NCBI GenBank assembly: GCA_041655035.1
Contig: JBAZCN010000063.1
Span: 1-17,306, forward strand
From: NAT127 sp041655035
Lineage (GTDB): Bacteria > Pseudomonadota > Gammaproteobacteria > Pseudomonadales > Porticoccaceae
Direction of reading: 5' to 3'
Length of the DNA stretch: 17,306 nucleotides
In this document: one piece after another, positions 14,259 through 17,306 of the stretch
How positions within the stretch are numbered: position 1 is the first letter of the stretch
Layout: the number at the start of each line of letters is the position of its first letter
Notes under the pieces: generated by a model
Told to the model about the DNA's origin: nothing
The model's database searches: none
The model's input: the letters and a program-made list of their open reading frames with translations, nothing else
Made by a program: the position numbers and the translations under genes

Positions 14259-17213
14259 TTGACCAAGCCACCGTTTATCCCCGGGCAGCGCTGGGTGAGC
14301 AATACCGAACCCGAAGCGGGCCTCGGCATCATCATCGATTGTGCCCACCGCCGGGTTACCCTGAGCTTCCCTGCGATCGGCGAACAGCGGGTGTACGCCG
14401 CCGACAATGCCCCTCTCAGCCGCGTGCACTACGGCGAGGGCGATGCCATCCGCACCGATGACGACGCCCTGCTGACCGTGCTCGACGTGCGTGAGCAGCG
14501 CGGACGGTTCTTCTACCTCGCCCGCGACGCCAGCGGTGCCGAGCGCATCATCGATGAGCTGGAGTTGGACAGTTTCGTCCAGTTCAGCAAACCCCAGGAC
14601 CGGTTGTTTTCCGGGCAGATCGATTCCCTGGCGCGGTTCATGCTGCGCCGTGAAACCCTTGAGCACATGCGCCGTCTGCACCAGTCGCCGGTGCTCGGCC
14701 TGCAGGGTGCCCGGGCACAGTTGCTGCCCCATCAGTTCTACATCGCCAGCGAAGTGGCTGGCCGTCATGCGCCGCGGGTGCTGCTCGCCGATGAAGTCGG
14801 CCTCGGCAAGACCATCGAGGCGGGGCTGATCATTCATCAGCAGTTGGTTTCCGGGCGCTCCAGCCGGGTGTTGATCGTGGTGCCCGACAGCCTGATCCAC
14901 CAGTGGCTGGTGGAGATGCTGCGCCGCTTCAATCTTCATTTCACCATTCTGGACGAGGAGCGTTGCCTGCAACTCGGCGATGTCCGAAGCGTCGATGAAG
15001 ATGAGGATGAGGACAATGAAACGGTGGCGGACGACGGGTCCAATCCATTCGACAGCGCGCAACTGGTGCTCTGTGGCCTGTCCTTCCTCGTCGATCATCC
15101 CGAGCGTCGCCAGCAGGCCTGCACCGCCGGCTGGGACCTGATGGTAGTGGATGAAGCCCACCACCTGCATTGGAGCGAGCAGGGCGCGAGCCCGCAATAC
15201 CAGTGTGTCGAAGCGCTCGCCAGTCGGGTCGAGGGGCTGTTGCTGCTGACGGCGACGCCAGAGCAACTGGGTGTCGAAAGCCATTTTGCCCGGCTCAAAC
15301 TGCTCGACCCCGACCGCTACCACGATCTCCGGCGATTCCGCGACGAGGAGACCCAGTACCGGCAGGTCGGCGGCCTGGTGGAGGCGCTGCTGGCGGATGA
15401 CGTCGCCGCCCAGCTGCGCGACTCGCCGCTGTTGCAGGATGAACTGCAACACTATCTGGGGGCTGAGGCCGCAGCCGCGTTGCGCGCGGCGGTGACGGCG
15501 GACCTCGAGGGCGCCGAGGCCGCTTCCCTCGTCGAAGAGGTGGTGCGCACACTGCTCGATCGCCACGGCACCGGGCGCGTGCTGTTTCGCAACACCCGCA
15601 ACGCGGTGGCCGGTTTCCCCGGCCGCCACTTCAACCCTCATCCGCTGCCTGCCCCGGCCGCCTATGGCGATGCCGCGCCCGGCGCCACCATCCAGCAGTT
15701 GCTGCAACCCGAGGGCTTGCTCGGCGACGGCTGGCTCGCCAGCGACAGCCGGGTCTCCTGGCTCATCCACTGGCTGGCGGCACTGCGGGACGACCAGGGA
15801 CGGCTGGAAAAGGCCCTGGTGATTTGCGCCAGCGCCGCCACCGCCGAACAGCTGGGGAATTACCTCGACTTGCGCCAGGGGGTCCGCACCGCGGTTTTCC
15901 ACGAGGGCATGACGTTGGTGGAGCGCGACCGCGCCGCCGCCTATTTTGCCGATGAAGAGGAATCCGCCCAAGTGCTGGTGTGCTCCGAAATCGGCAGTGA
16001 AGGGCGCAACTTCCAGTTTGCCCGCCATCTGGTGTTGTTCGACCTGCCGCTGAATCCCGACCTGTTGGAGCAGCGCATCGGTCGCCTCGATCGCATCGGC
16101 CAGCGCCACACCGTGCAGGTGCATGTGCCGTACTATGATAGCGGTGCGCCGGCGGTACTGGCGCGCTGGTACCACGAGGGACTGAACGCCTTTGCCGATG
16201 TCTGCCAGGTGGGCACGGCGGTTCATGAGCGGGTTGCAGAGGCGCTGGCGGCCTGTCTGCTCGACGCCGGGGACCAAGCGCGGGTCGATGCCATGCTGGC
16301 GGACACCCGGGATATTGCCGGCGCCGCGGTCGAGCGCTTGCAGGACGGGCGCGATCGCCTGCTGGAATTGAGTTCGTGCAATCCACGCAGGGCCGGACAG
16401 GTGATCGATGCCATCGCCGAGGCCGAGAGCCCGCGCCAACTGGAGGACTACATGGCCAAGGTGTTCGACCAGTTCGGTGTCGAGCACAGCGATCACAGTG
16501 TCAATGCCGCTGTCATCGCGCCGGGCGATCACCTCCAATGCGAAAGCTTCCCGGGGTTGCTGGAAGATGGCATGACGGTCACTTTCAGCCGCGACAAGGC
16601 GCTGAGCCGCGAGGACATTCATTTCCTCAGCTGGGAGCACCCGATGGTCAGCGGCGCGATGGAGATGATCCTTGGCGGCGACTTCGGCAACGCCACCCTC
16701 TGTACCCTCAAGCTGCCGCCGTTGAAGCCGGGCAACCTGCTGCTCGAAGTGTTTTTCACACTGCACTGTCCGGCGCCCCGCGGCCTGCAACTGCATCGCT
16801 TTTTGCCGCTGACGGCGCGGCGGCTGGTGGTCGACGCCGGTGGCAACGACCTGACCCGGGTGCTGAGCGCCGAGCACTTCGACAAACTGGGCCAGAAGGT
16901 GGCCAAAGGCACCGCCCAGGACGTGGTGCGCCACACGCGCGGACAGATCGTCGAGATGATCCAGCAGGCGGAACAACTGCTGTCCGCGACCGGCGGGCCG
17001 GGGGGTGGCGGGGACTTGGTCGGCGCCGCCATTGCCGCCATGATGCAGACCCGGCAGCGTGAGCTGGAGCGGTTGCAGGCGCTGGCCGAAATCAACCCGA
17101 ATATCCGCCAGGACGAAATAGACCATATTGTCGCCACCACTGCCCAGCTCAGGAACCATATGGAAAAGGCCGAATGGCGGCTCGACTCCCTGCGGGTGGC
17201 GATCACGGTGTGA
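14259..17213 (+). CDS. rapA: RNA polymerase-associated helicase-like ATPase RapA
   Basis: RapA is a Swi2/Snf2 ATPase that binds RNA polymerase and helps recycle it after transcription. The 984 residues align by eye with E. coli RapA from end to end: GQRWVSNTEPEAGLG (9-23) and SKPQDRLFSGQID (110-122) in the N-terminal Tudor-like part, LLADEVGLGKTIEAGL (175-190, Walker A), VVDEAHHLHWSE (296-307), LLLTATPEQLG, VLFRNTRNAVAGFP, CSEIGSEGRNFQFA and EQRIGRLDRIGQRH (motifs V and VI), ending AEWRLDSLRVAITV. The start is a TTG, supported by homology position and by an upstream in-frame stop; no ATG is available nearby. An acidic Asp/Glu run (about 244-259) interrupts the region before NPFDSAQLVLC and seems longer than in E. 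coli. Its own candidate promoter lies just upstream. Confidence 0.96.
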   Translation: MTKPPFIPGQRWVSNTEPEAGLGIIIDCAHRRVTLSFPAIGEQRVYAADNAPLSRVHYGEGDAIRTDDDALLTVLDVREQRGRFFYLARDASGAERIIDELELDSFVQFSKPQDRLFSGQIDSLARFMLRRETLEHMRRLHQSPVLGLQGARAQLLPHQFYIASEVAGRHAPRVLLADEVGLGKTIEAGLIIHQQLVSGRSSRVLIVVPDSLIHQWLVEMLRRFNLHFTILDEERCLQLGDVRSVDEDEDEDNETVADDGSNPFDSAQLVLCGLSFLVDHPERRQQACTAGWDLMVVDEAHHLHWSEQGASPQYQCVEALASRVEGLLLLTATPEQLGVESHFARLKLLDPDRYHDLRRFRDEETQYRQVGGLVEALLADDVAAQLRDSPLLQDELQHYLGAEAAAALRAAVTADLEGAEAASLVEEVVRTLLDRHGTGRVLFRNTRNAVAGFPGRHFNPHPLPAPAAYGDAAPGATIQQLLQPEGLLGDGWLASDSRVSWLIHWLAALRDDQGRLEKALVICASAATAEQLGNYLDLRQGVRTAVFHEGMTLVERDRAAAYFADEEESAQVLVCSEIGSEGRNFQFARHLVLFDLPLNPDLLEQRIGRLDRIGQRHTVQVHVPYYDSGAPAVLARWYHEGLNAFADVCQVGTAVHERVAEALAACLLDAGDQARVDAMLADTRDIAGAAVERLQDGRDRLLELSSCNPRRAGQVIDAIAEAESPRQLEDYMAKVFDQFGVEHSDHSVNAAVIAPGDHLQCESFPGLLEDGMTVTFSRDKALSREDIHFLSWEHPMVSGAMEMILGGDFGNATLCTLKLPPLKPGNLLLEVFFTLHCPAPRGLQLHRFLPLTARRLVVDAGGNDLTRVLSAEHFDKLGQKVAKGTAQDVVRHTRGQIVEMIQQAEQLLSATGGPGGGGDLVGAAIAAMMQTRQRELERLQALAEINPNIRQDEIDHIVATTAQLRNHMEKAEWRLDSLRVAITV

Positions 17214-17240
17214 AAAGACAGACTTCGACAGGATCGGACC

Positions 17241-17306
17241 ATGGCTGATCAGCAATCCCCCGAGGGTCAACACCAGCAGTTTGCCCATCACGTTGCCAAC
17301 TGCGGG
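17241..17306 (+). CDS. Possible start of a gene, cut by the window edge
   Basis: An ATG 27 bases after rapA opens a frame of 22 codons to the end of the window, reading MADQQSPEGQ then HQQFAHHVANCG. AGGA lies about seven bases upstream. The fragment is too short to identify. Its direction and close spacing would allow cotranscription with rapA. Confidence 0.4.
   Translation, partial: MADQQSPEGQHQQFAHHVANCG

Noticed and set aside
14244..17291. Minus-strand open frame of 1015 codons opposite rapA
   Set aside because: RapA on the plus strand matches a known family along its full length; the opposite frame has no recognisable motif and is a composition artefact.

Overview
The window looks like a piece of a gammaproteobacterial chromosome of high GC. 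The right half holds ordinary gammaproteobacterial housekeeping genes: rapA (RNA polymerase recycling ATPase), an RhlE-type DEAD-box helicase and a DUF2058 gene. The family could be a marine or soil Cellvibrionales-like lineage, but that is only an impression from protein style and was not tested.

Layout. (1) Positions 1-775 are a decayed, visibly less GC-rich stretch: an unidentified minus-strand open frame runs off the left edge, followed by the C-terminal part of a TonB-dependent receptor gene broken by a stop codon and frame changes. (2) Positions 776-1798 encode, on the minus strand, an intact protein resembling plasmid RepA replication initiators. No iterons or partition genes are visible beside it. 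(3) Positions 1971-7635 are the centrepiece: five tightly packed plus-strand genes, npdG-cofC-fbiC-cofE-cofD. They cover every dedicated step known for coenzyme F420 biosynthesis (FO synthase, guanylyltransferase, phospho-acid transferase, gamma-glutamyl ligase) plus the NADP:F420 oxidoreductase that exchanges hydride between F420 and NADP. (4) Positions 7941-8873 encode a UPF0104/YbhN-like multi-pass membrane protein. (5) On the minus strand, a siderophore-interacting (FAD ferric reductase) gene is followed by a luciferase-like monooxygenase-fold oxidoreductase of the F420-associated type. A large nested inverted repeat fills the gap between them. (6) Positions 11196-17213 hold an SDR-type epimerase, the DUF2058 gene, rhlE (minus) and rapA. 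A further gene may start at 17241.

Working model. The five-gene operon makes F420 and NpdG interconverts it with F420H2. The LLM-family enzyme about 1.4 kb downstream is the only candidate F420H2 user in the window. F420 is typical of archaea and actinobacteria and patchy in proteobacteria, so a complete operon beside a RepA gene and decayed genes suggests arrival or relocation through a mobile replicon. That is inference. CofE lacks the C-terminal flavin domain of actinobacterial FbiB, so the side-chain precursor (2-phospholactate, phosphoenolpyruvate or 3-phosphoglycerate) is an open question. No tRNA, rRNA, CRISPR array or recognisable insertion sequence was seen.
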